Of a stretch of DNA of 64,000 bases, positions 16,104 to 24,513 are shown one piece after another. The DNA comes from Candidatus Undinarchaeales archaeon (lineage in GTDB: Archaea; SpSt-1190; JASMDC01). The translations under genes were made by a program, and so were the position numbers. Numbering within the stretch: position 1 is the first letter of the stretch; every line of letters starts with the position of its first letter. The notes below the pieces were generated by a model, which ran no database searches, was not told where the DNA came from, and saw only the letters and a program-made list of their open reading frames with translations. The stretch lies in NCBI GenBank assembly GCA_030753015.1, contig JASMDC010000010.1, positions 1 to 64,000 of the forward strand, given 5' to 3'.

Positions 16104-16727
16104 ATGGCTGCTAAGAAGGCTGCGTCGAAGAAGGGGGCACGGAAGGCCACGAAGGGATTGCGTAAGCCTTCAACGCAGGTCCCGTCGACAACGTTCCGTG
16201 ATGTGGATCGGACGTTAGACACCAAGGTCCCCACATCCACACCTGACGACCGCCTCGCCCGCGCCGTGCTCCTCATCGCCGGCCTCGCCCTCCTCGTCGA
16301 GGGCTACGCGCTCGTGCGTCTCCTGGCCATCACCGTGGCCGTCCCCGATCTGGGTGAGGTCGCAGCCTCGTTCGATAGCGCCGCACAGACCTCGTCCGCC
16401 ATTACCGCAGCCATGGATGAGGTCGCCAAGAAACTGAAAGACCTGGAGGGAACAGCACGAACGCTCCCCGGGATGAGCACACTGGCAGCGGACATAGCCC
16501 AAGTGAGCAGCAGGGTGCGCAAGGTGGGCAAGAGCACATCAGCGCTCGAGGGCGACCTGTCAGCGGCGGCCTCGTCGATGGCCGGTAGCGATTTCCGGTC
16601 ACTGGTGTCGCTGCATGCCTTCCTCGTGGTGCAGACGATCGGCCTCATCCTGCTACTGGTGGCCTTGCTGCTGGACGCTGCCATCCGGCTCGGCGTCGTC
16701 GGCGGGGATGCCGGCCCTAGCCCCTGA
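16104..16727 (+). CDS. Hypothetical membrane protein with basic N-terminus
   Basis: The 207 aa protein starts with a Lys/Ala-rich stretch (MAAKKAASKKGARKATKG), has one membrane helix around residues 52-78 (AVLLIAGLALLVEGYALVRLL), a helical Ala/Ser-rich middle segment with coiled-coil character (about 90-165), and a second membrane helix near the C-terminus. No family is recognised. ATG 16104 is chosen over 16089 because the latter lies within the operator palindrome. Divergent from the MarR-like regulator and sharing its operator, it is probably controlled by it and may be part of the same export or surface response. The last 11 bases overlap the convergent ACT gene. Confidence 0.65.
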   Translation: MAAKKAASKKGARKATKGLRKPSTQVPSTTFRDVDRTLDTKVPTSTPDDRLARAVLLIAGLALLVEGYALVRLLAITVAVPDLGEVAASFDSAAQTSSAITAAMDEVAKKLKDLEGTARTLPGMSTLAADIAQVSSRVRKVGKSTSALEGDLSAAASSMAGSDFRSLVSLHAFLVVQTIGLILLLVALLLDAAIRLGVVGGDAGPSP

Positions 16728-17310
16728 TAAGACCAGAGAGCACCCGGTGCGCCGCGGGCCCGTCCACCTCGTCAACCACGAAGAGCGTGTCCTCCCGGCA
16801 GGAGACGAACTCGGTGATGTTGATACCCTCGCGCTCCAGGGCCGAGAGCAGGTAAGAGAGCACGAATGGCGTGTCCTCGAGCTCCATCCCGGAGTACAGG
16901 GCGATGAGCACCTGGCCTGTGCGCACTTGGTTCGACATGGGGACGCTGAGCCACCTGCGGGGCATGTCGCTCTCGCGCAAGATGGAGGTCCACCCGTGCG
17001 AGGTCCGGGTGTGGGCGAGCACCGGGAGGTCCGGCTCGTCATTGGTGAGCACCACGGCCATACCGCTGCTGATCTCGAACCGCGAGCTGCGCAGCAGAGC
17101 TTCCACCTTCTGGCGTCGCTGTCGTCGCTCGGCCCGCACGGTCTCGGCCTGCCGGATGACCGCCTTCTTCACCGCCTCGAAGCTCCCGCCGACATCCTCC
17201 TGGGCCAGCCGGGCCAGGGAGCTGAAGTTCACCACGCCCTGCCCCACGGCCTCCACGAGGGACGGCTTCTTCGCAAGCCAGATGCGCACCTTTTCCTGGA
17301 TGCTCGCCAT
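16717..17310 (-). CDS. ACT-domain regulatory protein (aspartokinase-ACT-like)
   Basis: This 197 aa protein combines an N-terminal helical segment (MASIQEKVRIWLAKKPSLVEA, with a winged-helix-like arrangement to about residue 85) and a C-terminal ACT-like region beginning VVLTNDEPDLPVL and including LEREGINITEFVSCREDTLFVVD. ACT domains of this type sense amino acids. It is a known archaeal arrangement, but its targets are unknown to me. ATG 17310 is preferred over 17331 because a TATTAAA box is centred 27 bases upstream; the longer start would begin within that box. It is divergent from a small gene at 17396. Confidence 0.75.
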   Translation of the reverse strand: MASIQEKVRIWLAKKPSLVEAVGQGVVNFSSLARLAQEDVGGSFEAVKKAVIRQAETVRAERRQRRQKVEALLRSSRFEISSGMAVVLTNDEPDLPVLAHTRTSHGWTSILRESDMPRRWLSVPMSNQVRTGQVLIALYSGMELEDTPFVLSYLLSALEREGINITEFVSCREDTLFVVDEVDGPAAHRVLSGLIRG

Positions 17311-17332
17311 GTGGAGTCCTAAATGGGACAAG

Positions 17333-17342
17333 TTTAATAAAT
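17333..17342 (-). promoter_or_regulatory. TATA box for the ACT-domain gene
   Basis: The minus strand reads ATTTATTAAA centred 27 bases from ATG 17310, indicating a leaderless transcript. Confidence 0.55.
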
Positions 17343-17365
17343 CTAGGTACGAATAGGCCAGTATA

Positions 17366-17373
17366 GTTTAAAG
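17366..17373 (+). promoter_or_regulatory. TATA-like box for the 54 aa gene
   Basis: GTTTAAAG is centred 26 bases before ATG 17396. Together with the box at 17333-17342 it forms a compact divergent promoter pair. Confidence 0.5.
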
Positions 17374-17395
17374 TATTCCTCAATTTTTCACCGGT

Positions 17396-17560
17396 ATGTA
17401 TCCTCAAGACGTGGGCGCCGAGCGCAAGACGGTGGCGACCACGCTCAAGAAGTACGGGGCGGACACAGCGTCCCACCTCTTTTCGGACATGCTCGCAAGC
17501 TCCTATCCGACGTCAGGCTCACTGGAGGTCATGATCTCGACCCTCTCTCAGCACGTATGA
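17396..17560 (+). CDS. Small hypothetical protein, 54 aa
   Basis: This 54-residue frame begins MYPQDVGAERKTVATTLKKYG and ends MISTLSQHV. It is predicted to be mostly helical and soluble, with no metal or membrane motif. Support for a real gene is the well-placed TATA-like box 26 bases upstream, G/C-rich third positions and a strong stem-loop 46 bases past the stop. No family is recognised. Confidence 0.5.
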   Translation: MYPQDVGAERKTVATTLKKYGADTASHLFSDMLASSYPTSGSLEVMISTLSQHV

Positions 17561-17605
17561 GCCGGGCCCGGGGAACGGGGGGATTGCGGGACACGGTACG
17601 GGAAC

Positions 17606-17630
17606 GGGGGAGGGCTGGAACCCCTCCCCC
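17606..17630. terminator. Stem-loop between convergent genes
   Basis: GGGGGAGGG and CCCTCCCCC pair perfectly over 9 bp around a 7-base loop, between the end of the 54 aa gene and the end of mocA. It could serve both strands. Confidence 0.5.
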
Positions 17631-17641
17631 ACTATCCCCGC

Positions 17642-18256
17642 TCACTCCGAGCGGGCGAGCCCCTCGGCCCTCTCCAGGTCCTTGGGGTAGTCGACATCGA
17701 CCAGCGTGCTCTGCGGAAGCTCCACCTCGAGGAGGTCATCGACATGGCGGCCCGTAAGGTCCCGCATTGACTCCTTTTCGCCCAGCTCTATGACCTCGTC
17801 CAGTAGGGAGCCGTCCACCAGTAGCGGGTGTCCCCGTCTGCCTTCATGGACCGGGACCGCGAGGAGCGCATCGCTCTTGTACCATGCCGCCACCAGCGTG
17901 TCGATGCAGGCAGCGTCGATGAGGGGCACGTCACCCAGCACCATGAGCACGGCGCCCGGCTCGGGGATGTGCGTGAGCACGTGACGCACCCCCCGCTGGA
18001 AGGTTGAGAGCATCCCCCGTTCCCAGTCCTCGTTGACCACCCAGTCCACCTCCTCGTCACGGACGAGCGGAATCAGCTGGTCGGGGCGGCAGCCCAGCAC
18101 CACCACCGTGCCGTCGATGGATGAGCTTGTGCAGGCACCGACCACCCGGCGGATGATGGGGATGCCGTCCAGGGGGGCCAACAGCTTGTTGCAGCCCATC
18201 CTGGTGGATGCTCCGGCTGCGAGCACCACTGCCCAGACGATGCCCGTCCGTCCCAC
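17642..18256 (-). CDS. mocA: Molybdenum cofactor nucleotidyltransferase, MocA-like
   Basis: The 204 aa protein has the NTP-transferase signature VVLAAGASTRMGCNKLLAPLDG at residues 10-31 and ALLMVLGDVPLIDAACID in the middle with the metal-binding Asp. MocA-type enzymes attach CMP (or GMP) to molybdopterin to make the dinucleotide cofactor. It starts nine bases after the stop of the Mo-hydroxylase large-subunit gene, so it is the last gene of that operon and most likely matures its cofactor. Length is typical (about 200 aa). The nucleotide specificity cannot be read with confidence. Confidence 0.88.
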   Translation of the reverse strand: MGRTGIVWAVVLAAGASTRMGCNKLLAPLDGIPIIRRVVGACTSSSIDGTVVVLGCRPDQLIPLVRDEEVDWVVNEDWERGMLSTFQRGVRHVLTHIPEPGAVLMVLGDVPLIDAACIDTLVAAWYKSDALLAVPVHEGRRGHPLLVDGSLLDEVIELGEKESMRDLTGRHVDDLLEVELPQSTLVDVDYPKDLERAEGLARSE

Positions 18257-18265
18257 GATCGTCGC

Positions 18266-20533
18266 CTACCGGCCCTTGATGGCCCGGACGATGCGCTCCT
18301 GGGTCACGGGCAGGTCGTTCACCCTGGCACCGATGGCGTGGGCGATGGCGTTCGTCACCGCCGCCGGTGCGGCCATGAGCGAGGGTTCGCCGATGCCCTT
18401 GGCGCCGTGAGGCCCCTTGGAGTAGGGGTGCTCCACGATGATCGGGGTGATGGCCGGCGCGTCCTTGGTTGTCGGTATGAGGTAGTCGTTGAGACCGGGG
18501 TTGAGGATGACGCCGTTCTCGGACACCAGATCCTCCATCATGGCGTACCCCATGCCCTGGACCGCACCGCCCTCGATCTGACCCTCGACGGCCATGGGAT
18601 TGATTGCCCGGCCCACGTCGTGGGCGGCCACGATGGACAGGACGGTGACCTCGCCGGTCTCCATATCCACCTCGACCTCGACGATATCGGTGGCCCACGA
18701 GTACGTCACGTAGACATCTCCCAGGCCGGTCTCCTCGTCCCAGGTGGTGGCAGGCGTCCGGAAGAAGCCCGAGGCGGCCAGGTGCACCAGCTCCAGCCAG
18801 CACTGCAGGGACAACGCGTCGAAGGCCATGCCCTCGCCGCCGCTTTTCGGCGTGACCTGTCCCTCGGCGAACTCGACCTCATCGCATCCCAGCTTCTGGC
18901 AGGCGAGCTTGGCCATACGTTCCCTGATCTGGCGGCAGCCGTCCATGACGGCCCGGCCCGACATCATGGTGGAGCGGGATGCCACCGTCGGTCCGGAGTC
19001 GGGGACCAGAGCGGTGTCCACCTCGATCACGGTGATCCGGTCGACGTCGATGCCCAACTCTTCGGCGGCGAACTGCGCCATCACTGTCTTGTGGCCCTGG
19101 CCCATGTCGGTCGTACCGACCGCTACCAGCACCGATCCGTCGGCGTGGACCTGGACCAGCGCGCCCGATTTATCGAGCACCTTGCCAGTAGCGCCGAGGC
19201 CGACGCCGTAGTAGATTGTGGCGCATCCGATACCGCGCCGCTTGTGGACGTCCAGGGGCTGCGCGTCGTACTCGCGCCGCTTCGCCTCCCATTCGCTTGC
19301 CAGGGTGGCCTCGTCGATGCACTCGGCGAAACCGCACGACTCCTCGATGAGGTGGTCGGTCATGGTGCGCTTGCCCAGGCCGAGCGCGTTCTTCCTGCGC
19401 AGCTCGAGCGGGTCCATGCCCAGCCTGTCCGCGACGGCGTCCATGTGGGTCTCGCCAGCGAAGATGATCTGGGGCGAGCCGAACCCGCGGAACGCGCCGC
19501 AGGGCACCCGGTTGGTGAGCACGCCGTAGCTGTCGACCTTGACGTTGGGCACGTCGTAGGCACCGATGGCATGAGCGTTCCCGCGGAAAAGCACGACACC
19601 GGTGAGAGTGACGTACGCCCCTGCGTCGAGGATGTACTCGACCTCCTGGGCCACGATGGTGCCGTCCTTCATCACACCGGTCCTGAACCGCGACACGGAC
19701 GGGTGGCGCTTGGAGGTGACCGCGAGGTCCTCCTCCCGGGTGTAGATGAGCTTGACGGGGCGGCCGGTGGCCACCGCTGCGAACCCGGCGAACCCGGAGA
19801 GCAGCGAGGGGTAGTCCTCCTTCCCGCCGAACCCACCGCCGGTGACGGTCTGGATGATCCTGACCTTCGCTAGCGGGAGCCCGAGGCCCTGGGCCACGCC
19901 GGTCTGCACGTAGAACGGGCACTGGCACGTTGTGTACACGGTCACCGAGCCGTCGGCGTTGGGGACCACGGTGGCACCCTGGGGCTCGATGTAAGCGTGC
20001 TCCTGGTAGTTGGTGGAATACTCGCCCTCCACGATGATGTCGGCCGTTCCCATGGCCTTTGCAGCGTCGCCTTTAACGACGCGGAAGTGCGAGATTATGT
20101 TGTTACGCTCCTCCTGCACCTGGTGCGCGTCGTCGTTCATGGCCTCGATTGGGTGGAACACGCCGGGCAGGTCCTCGTACTCGACGATGATGAGGCTTAC
20201 CGCCTTCTCGGCGATGGCCCTGGTCCGGGCGGCCACCACAGCGATGGCCTCGCCATGGTAGCGGACGATGCCGTCAGCGAGGAACGGCTGGTCGTCCTCG
20301 ACCACGTGACAGGCGTTCTTGCCGGGGATGTCGTTGGCGGTGATGACCACCTCGACGCCATCGAGCGTGCGTGCCTTCGAGACGTCGAGACGCAGGATGC
20401 GGGCGGAGGCCCGGGTACTACGCAGCACCTTGGCATGGAGCATGCCGGGGAACGACACGTCGTCGGCGAACCGGGCCTTCCCGGTGACCTTCTCCATGGC
20501 GTCTATCCGCGGGATGGGACGTCCGACCACCAT
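18266..20533 (-). CDS. Molybdenum hydroxylase large subunit (xanthine dehydrogenase family)
   Basis: This 755 aa subunit binds the Mo-pterin cofactor and hydroxylates N-heterocycles, aldehydes or aromatic thioesters. It starts MVVGRPIPRIDAMEKVTGKARFADD, has GGGFGGKEDYP (about residue 235), the NRVPCGAFRGFGSPQ loop (about 346), the TDMGQGHKT loop and the catalytic Glu in GAKGIGEPSL (about 715). The GAFRGFG loop differs from the CSFR loop of form-I CO dehydrogenase, so it is not that enzyme. A much longer in-frame extension to 20881 overlaps the 2Fe-2S gene and is rejected; ATG 20533 shares its A with the preceding TGA. It is the third gene of a four-gene operon. Substrate unknown; a purine or aromatic is possible. 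Confidence 0.9.
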   Translation of the reverse strand: MVVGRPIPRIDAMEKVTGKARFADDVSFPGMLHAKVLRSTRASARILRLDVSKARTLDGVEVVITANDIPGKNACHVVEDDQPFLADGIVRYHGEAIAVVAARTRAIAEKAVSLIIVEYEDLPGVFHPIEAMNDDAHQVQEERNNIISHFRVVKGDAAKAMGTADIIVEGEYSTNYQEHAYIEPQGATVVPNADGSVTVYTTCQCPFYVQTGVAQGLGLPLAKVRIIQTVTGGGFGGKEDYPSLLSGFAGFAAVATGRPVKLIYTREEDLAVTSKRHPSVSRFRTGVMKDGTIVAQEVEYILDAGAYVTLTGVVLFRGNAHAIGAYDVPNVKVDSYGVLTNRVPCGAFRGFGSPQIIFAGETHMDAVADRLGMDPLELRRKNALGLGKRTMTDHLIEESCGFAECIDEATLASEWEAKRREYDAQPLDVHKRRGIGCATIYYGVGLGATGKVLDKSGALVQVHADGSVLVAVGTTDMGQGHKTVMAQFAAEELGIDVDRITVIEVDTALVPDSGPTVASRSTMMSGRAVMDGCRQIRERMAKLACQKLGCDEVEFAEGQVTPKSGGEGMAFDALSLQCWLELVHLAASGFFRTPATTWDEETGLGDVYVTYSWATDIVEVEVDMETGEVTVLSIVAAHDVGRAINPMAVEGQIEGGAVQGMGYAMMEDLVSENGVILNPGLNDYLIPTTKDAPAITPIIVEHPYSKGPHGAKGIGEPSLMAAPAAVTNAIAHAIGARVNDLPVTQERIVRAIKGR

Positions 20534-21006
20534 CAGCGACCACCTCCCTTCTTGAGGCGCTTGGCTGCCTCGAGCACCGCCTCGACGATCTTGACGTAGC
20601 CGGTGCACCTGCAGAGGTTGCCCGAGAGCGCCTCGCGAACGTCCTTCTCGGAGGGGTCGGGATTGCACCTGAGCAGCGCCAGCGACGAGAGGATCACGCC
20701 GGGCGTGCAGAAGCCGCACTGGACGGCCCCAACGTCGATGAAGGCCTGCTGGATCGGGTGGAGCCGCTCGTCGCCGGCCACGCCCTCGATGGTGGTGACC
20801 TCGCGAGCGCGGGCCTGGTGAGCGAAGATGAGGCAGGAGCACACAGGCTCGCCGTCGAGGAGCACAGTGCAGGCACCGCACTCGCCGCTGGAGCAGCCCT
20901 CCTTGACGCCGGTGTACCCCAGCCCGCGGAGCATGTCCAGGAGCCGGGTCTCTCCGGGCGGGTCGACGAGGTGGTCACGGCCGTTGACGGTGAACGTGAA
21001 CGCCAT
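20533..21006 (-). CDS. Molybdenum hydroxylase 2Fe-2S subunit
   Basis: This 157 aa subunit has the plant-ferredoxin-type cluster motif GCSSGECGACTVLLDGEPVCSC (four Cys, about residues 38-60) and the second cluster motif QCGFCTPG with LSGNLCRCTGY further on. It passes electrons from the Mo site to FAD. Length is typical for CoxS/XdhC subunits. It starts at the last base of the FAD-subunit stop codon and overlaps the large-subunit start, showing tight translational coupling in the operon. Confidence 0.95.
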   Translation of the reverse strand: MAFTFTVNGRDHLVDPPGETRLLDMLRGLGYTGVKEGCSSGECGACTVLLDGEPVCSCLIFAHQARAREVTTIEGVAGDERLHPIQQAFIDVGAVQCGFCTPGVILSSLALLRCNPDPSEKDVREALSGNLCRCTGYVKIVEAVLEAAKRLKKGGGR

Positions 21007-21902
21007 CAGACCTCACCTCCCTGGGCGGCGATGGCCTTTCTGAGGATGTCGCGGATGAGGGCGGCAACCATGGTGCGCCGGTACTCGTCGGAGCCGCGGA
21101 CGTCACAGATGGGGCACGCGTCCTGCTGGATGCGCTCCTCGGCGCTGGAGATGAGGTCAATGGCGGATGCGGCGTCGTGAGCGCACGCGCGCAGGTCGGC
21201 GCCCTCAAGTGCCTCCTCGGTGGCAGCAGCGCGGACCGGTGTGGGAGCGACGGAGCCCATGGCGACACGGGCGGAAACGACCAGACCGTCCATCACCGCG
21301 AGCCCCGCGGCCACGGACGTCACCGAGCAGCACAATGCCTTGCGGCGGCCCAGCTTACGAGCCTCCTGGACGAACCCGGGCGGCGGGACAGGGACGATGA
21401 CCTCTGCCAGCAGCTCGTCGGGACGGATGGCCGTCTTCCGGTTCCCGATGAAGTACTCGTCGAGGGACATCTCACGCTCTCCAGTCTTGGAGAGGAGCTT
21501 GACGCGTGCTTCGAGCACCATCAGCGGCGGTGCCGTGTCGGCGGCAGGCGTGGCGTATGCGATGTTGCCGGCCAGTGTGCCCCGGTTGCGGATGAGGGGC
21601 GATGCCATCTCGGCGATGATGTCGGTGAGGATGGGGCAGTGGTCCTGCAGCTCCTTGGAGTTCAGTACGTCCGTCAGCCGGGCGGTCGCCCCGATTCGGA
21701 AGACGTCGCCGTCCCGCTTGACGTACCGCAGGCTGTCCACGGCCGTAAGGTCGATGAGCGTGGTGGCGGTGACGGTGCCCTTCTGCATGAGGAGATAGAG
21801 GTCGGTGCCGCCGGCGACGCAGCGGGCGTCCGCTCCCTTGTCGGTGAGCACCTCGAGCACGTCGTTGATCGTTGAGCAGTCTGCGAACGTGATGCCTTCC
21901 AT
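21006..21902 (-). CDS. Molybdenum hydroxylase FAD subunit
   Basis: This 298 aa subunit has the FAD-binding CoxM-type motifs CVAGGTDLYLLM (about residues 31-42) and IRNRGTLAGNIAYATPAADT (about 108-127), and the C-terminal CO-dehydrogenase flavoprotein domain. It takes electrons from the 2Fe-2S subunit and passes them to an unidentified acceptor. It is the first gene of the operon. ATG 21902 is preferred over TTG 21911; a GTATAAAT box on the minus strand near 21941 gives a leader of about 12 bases. The final bases overlap the start of the 2Fe-2S gene. Confidence 0.93.
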   Translation of the reverse strand: MEGITFADCSTINDVLEVLTDKGADARCVAGGTDLYLLMQKGTVTATTLIDLTAVDSLRYVKRDGDVFRIGATARLTDVLNSKELQDHCPILTDIIAEMASPLIRNRGTLAGNIAYATPAADTAPPLMVLEARVKLLSKTGEREMSLDEYFIGNRKTAIRPDELLAEVIVPVPPPGFVQEARKLGRRKALCCSVTSVAAGLAVMDGLVVSARVAMGSVAPTPVRAAATEEALEGADLRACAHDAASAIDLISSAEERIQQDACPICDVRGSDEYRRTMVAALIRDILRKAIAAQGGEV

Positions 21903-21962
21903 GGGTCCCAAGAGAAGCGCGAACCGGTCAAAACAATTTATACCTTTCCAGCCGGCCGCGGT

Positions 21963-22457
21963 TCAATCGTCAGCGGCCAGCAGGGTCGCCAGTTCGACGG
22001 CCTCCTTCGGTGTCTTTGCGGCCAGGACGTAGTCGTCCCGCCGGTCGTCGATGCGCTCACCACCCATGCGCTCGGCCCACCCACCCGAGGTGATCAGGGC
22101 CACGATGCGCTTGCCGTAAGCCCAGGCAAGGCCTATCTCAGAGAGTGTGCCGCACCCGCCGCCTACGGCGATGACGGCATCCCCGGAGAGCGCTACGCAG
22201 GCGTTCCGGGCGAACCCGATGCCCGTGCGCACCTTCACGTCGAGGAAGGCGTTTGCGTCGCTGTCGTCCTCGCCGGGGAGGATGCCAACGACCAGTCCAT
22301 CGGCCTCCTTGGCTCCCTGGGCAGCTGCGGCCATGACGCCACCTCGGCCGCCGCACACCAGAATGTGCCCCTGCCTGGCGATCTCCTTCCCCAACTGGCG
22401 GGCCAGGCGCAGGGCCCGTTCGTCGGCGTCCTCGCCACCGATCACCGCGATCTGCAT
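21963..22457 (-). CDS. LOG-like/TIGR00725 Rossmann protein
   Basis: This 164 aa protein begins MQIAVIGG and contains CGGRGGVMAAAAQGA (about residues 35-49) and GGGCGTLSEIGLAWAYGK (about 98-115), the paired nucleotide-binding motifs of the lysine-decarboxylase-like/LOG superfamily. LOG members release bases from nucleoside monophosphates, while TIGR00725 members are uncharacterised, so activity is not assigned. ATG 22457 is chosen; a longer frame overlaps the upstream phosphoesterase. It starts two bases after that gene's stop with a GGAGGG Shine-Dalgarno sequence, third in an operon behind purB. Confidence 0.85.
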   Translation of the reverse strand: MQIAVIGGEDADERALRLARQLGKEIARQGHILVCGGRGGVMAAAAQGAKEADGLVVGILPGEDDSDANAFLDVKVRTGIGFARNACVALSGDAVIAVGGGCGTLSEIGLAWAYGKRIVALITSGGWAERMGGERIDDRRDDYVLAAKTPKEAVELATLLAADD

Positions 22458-22458
22458 C

Positions 22459-23085
22459 CTACCACCCTCCGGTCCGTCCGAGCGAGACCGACGAAACCAT
22501 GCCCTTTCGCCCGAGCTTGATGAGGGCGTACCTGCCGTCCTGAGCAGGGCCGGGGTTGACGACCACCGTGTCCCCGAGCTGGAACCGTCCCGGCGACTCG
22601 TGAACGTGGCCGCACACGACAAGGGTCGGAGAGAGCTGCGAGATGGCGCGGTGCACCTCGTCAGAGCCGATGTCCTGGCCGTTGGGGAGCAGGGCGGCGC
22701 CCGTACCGCTCGGGGGAGCGTGGGTCACGAGCACCAGAGGCCCGTCCCTATCGCTGGCAGCCTGGAGGATGGTCCCCAGGTCGGGATGCCCCCCGCCAGT
22801 ACCGGCGAATGTGATCCCCTTCACCGCGACCGACCTCCCGTTGATGCCCCATGCGCTCCCGTCGAGGGCCCGGATGACGTCCCCGAGGTCGCAGTTGCCC
22901 GGGACAGCGAGGACCTGCTTGTCGCCCAGTGCGGCCATGGCCTCCTCCAGCTCGGAGACAGGGCCGAAGTTTGTGATGTCGCCGGCGAATAGCACCAGGT
23001 CGATCTTGTCCAGTGACACGGCCTCGAGGATGTTGCGGAGACCGAGCATGTAGCCGTGGAGGTCAGCGATAGCGAGCAGTCTCAC
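22459..23085 (-). CDS. Calcineurin-like metallophosphoesterase
   Basis: This 208 aa phosphoesterase has the metal-ligand blocks ADLHG (residue 7), AGDITNFG (about 34), PGNCD (about 60), VTHAPP (about 126) and CGHVHESPG (about 158). It resembles the YfcE/MJ0936 group, which hydrolyses phosphodiester bonds with Mn or Ni. The GTG start overlaps the purB stop by four bases (GTGA), so the two are translationally coupled. The natural substrate is unknown; with purB and a LOG-like protein next to it, a nucleotide-related substrate is possible but unproven. Confidence 0.88.
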   Translation of the reverse strand: MRLLAIADLHGYMLGLRNILEAVSLDKIDLVLFAGDITNFGPVSELEEAMAALGDKQVLAVPGNCDLGDVIRALDGSAWGINGRSVAVKGITFAGTGGGHPDLGTILQAASDRDGPLVLVTHAPPSGTGAALLPNGQDIGSDEVHRAISQLSPTLVVCGHVHESPGRFQLGDTVVVNPGPAQDGRYALIKLGRKGMVSSVSLGRTGGW

Positions 23086-24413
23086 AGGTCCTCACCCAGG
23101 ACCTCAAGCACGCGGTCCACCTGTTCGCTTGCGGTGCCGATGTACGACTCTGGCCTGAGAGCGGCCTTCACCTCGTCCTTGCTGATGGCGCCGCTGGCCC
23201 GTTCCACAACAGCGTCGGTGAAGTCGCCCTTGTCCTTAGCCGCCAGGCGCACCAGCTCGTGCGCACCCTGCCGGTCCATGCCCTTGTCGACGAGGGCGGT
23301 CATCACCGCCTCCGCCATGTTGCGTCCACCGGTAAGTGCGAGGTTACGCTTCACGGCCGTCTTGTCGATGGTGAGACCGGCGAGCACTCCGGTCGTAAGG
23401 TCGAGGATGTAGTCAAGGAGCACGCAGCACTCCGGGATGATTACCCGCTCCGGAGACGAATTGGTGAGGTCGCGCTCGTCCCAGAGGGGGACGTTCTCCA
23501 GCGACGAGCAACCCAGCGCCCGCACCACACGGGCCAGACCGCACACCCTCTCTGCGTGGATGGGGTTGCGCTTCTGCGGCATGGCGGAGCTCCCCACCTG
23601 CCTCTCGCCCGTGGGCTCGGCCACCTCGCCGATCTCGGTGCGCTGGAGCGTCCTGATCGCGACACACATCTTGTCCAGTGTGGCCGCTACCTGGGAACAG
23701 AGGAGAAAGAATTCGGCGTACCGGTCCCGCTGGACCACTTGAGTGGACACAAGCACCGGTTCCAGCCCCAACCGCTCCATCATGAGCTCCTGGATGCGCC
23801 GGGCATCGGGTCCCAGGGCGGCCTGTGTGCCCACGGCACCGGTCATCTGGCCAACGAGCAACCGCTTCCGGCACTGCTCGAGGCGCTCCCGGTGACGGCG
23901 GACCTCGCAGGCCCACACGGCGAAACGCAGACCGTAAGTAGTGGGGACGGCGTGCTGACCGTGGGTGCGGCCCACGCACACCAGGTCCCGGTTCCGCCGG
24001 GCCCGCTCGAGGAGCACGCTCTCCAGTCGTGCCAGGTCGTCGCCGATGATGTCGCACGCCTCCGTCAGCTGGAGGGCCGTGGCCGTGTCGAGGATGTCGC
24101 TCGAGGTCGCTCCCAGGTGCACCCACCGGCCGGCGTCGCCCGCCGCATCGGACAGGGCACGAACAAGGGCCACGACGTCGTGTCGCGTCTCGCGCTCGAT
24201 CTCCTCGACGCGCTTTACGGTGACCTTCCCAGCAGCGATGGCGATCGCGTCAGCGTCCTTCCTCGGGATGGTACCCACCTCGGCATGCGCACGGACGAGC
24301 GCCACCTCTACGTCGAGCAGCGCCCGGAGGCGTCGGTCCGGGGTGAACACGGTCCGCATGTGCTCGCGTCCGTACCGGAAATCGATGGGATGAACGGGCG
24401 GGAGGTCGGCCAT
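23082..24413 (-). CDS. purB: Adenylosuccinate lyase
   Basis: This 443 aa lyase of the fumarase/aspartase superfamily cleaves adenylosuccinate to AMP and SAICAR to AICAR in purine synthesis. It has HLGATSSDILDTATALQL (about residues 87-104), GRTHGQHAVPTTYG with the catalytic His (about 141-154), and the signature GSSAMPQKRNPIHAE. The ATG at 24413 lies 27 bases after a CTTTTTATG box; a longer frame to 24797 crosses this promoter and the divergent lipoprotein gene and is rejected. First gene of a three-gene operon. Confidence 0.94.
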   Translation of the reverse strand: MADLPPVHPIDFRYGREHMRTVFTPDRRLRALLDVEVALVRAHAEVGTIPRKDADAIAIAAGKVTVKRVEEIERETRHDVVALVRALSDAAGDAGRWVHLGATSSDILDTATALQLTEACDIIGDDLARLESVLLERARRNRDLVCVGRTHGQHAVPTTYGLRFAVWACEVRRHRERLEQCRKRLLVGQMTGAVGTQAALGPDARRIQELMMERLGLEPVLVSTQVVQRDRYAEFFLLCSQVAATLDKMCVAIRTLQRTEIGEVAEPTGERQVGSSAMPQKRNPIHAERVCGLARVVRALGCSSLENVPLWDERDLTNSSPERVIIPECCVLLDYILDLTTGVLAGLTIDKTAVKRNLALTGGRNMAEAVMTALVDKGMDRQGAHELVRLAAKDKGDFTDAVVERASGAISKDEVKAALRPESYIGTASEQVDRVLEVLGEDL

Positions 24414-24435
24414 ACCAAGGACCACCCGTAGAATG

Positions 24436-24444
24436 CATAAAAAG
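24436..24444 (-). promoter_or_regulatory. TATA-like box for the purB operon
   Basis: The minus strand reads CTTTTTATG centred 27 bases before ATG 24413. Confidence 0.5.
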
Positions 24445-24480
24445 GTTATGGTGAGGCAGGGGCGTCCACCTTCCGAACCA

Positions 24481-24490
24481 TATATATAAT
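24481..24490 (+). promoter_or_regulatory. TATA box for the lipoprotein gene
   Basis: TATATATAAT is centred 28 bases before ATG 24514 and forms a divergent pair with the purB promoter. Confidence 0.6.
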
Positions 24491-24513
24491 TTGGACAGCA
24501 TGACCTGTGCACA

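Noticed and set aside
18266-20881. Large subunit as a CO dehydrogenase (CoxL)
   Set aside because: The active-site loop is GAFRGFG rather than the CSFR loop of form-I CO dehydrogenase, so only the wider Mo-hydroxylase family is assigned.
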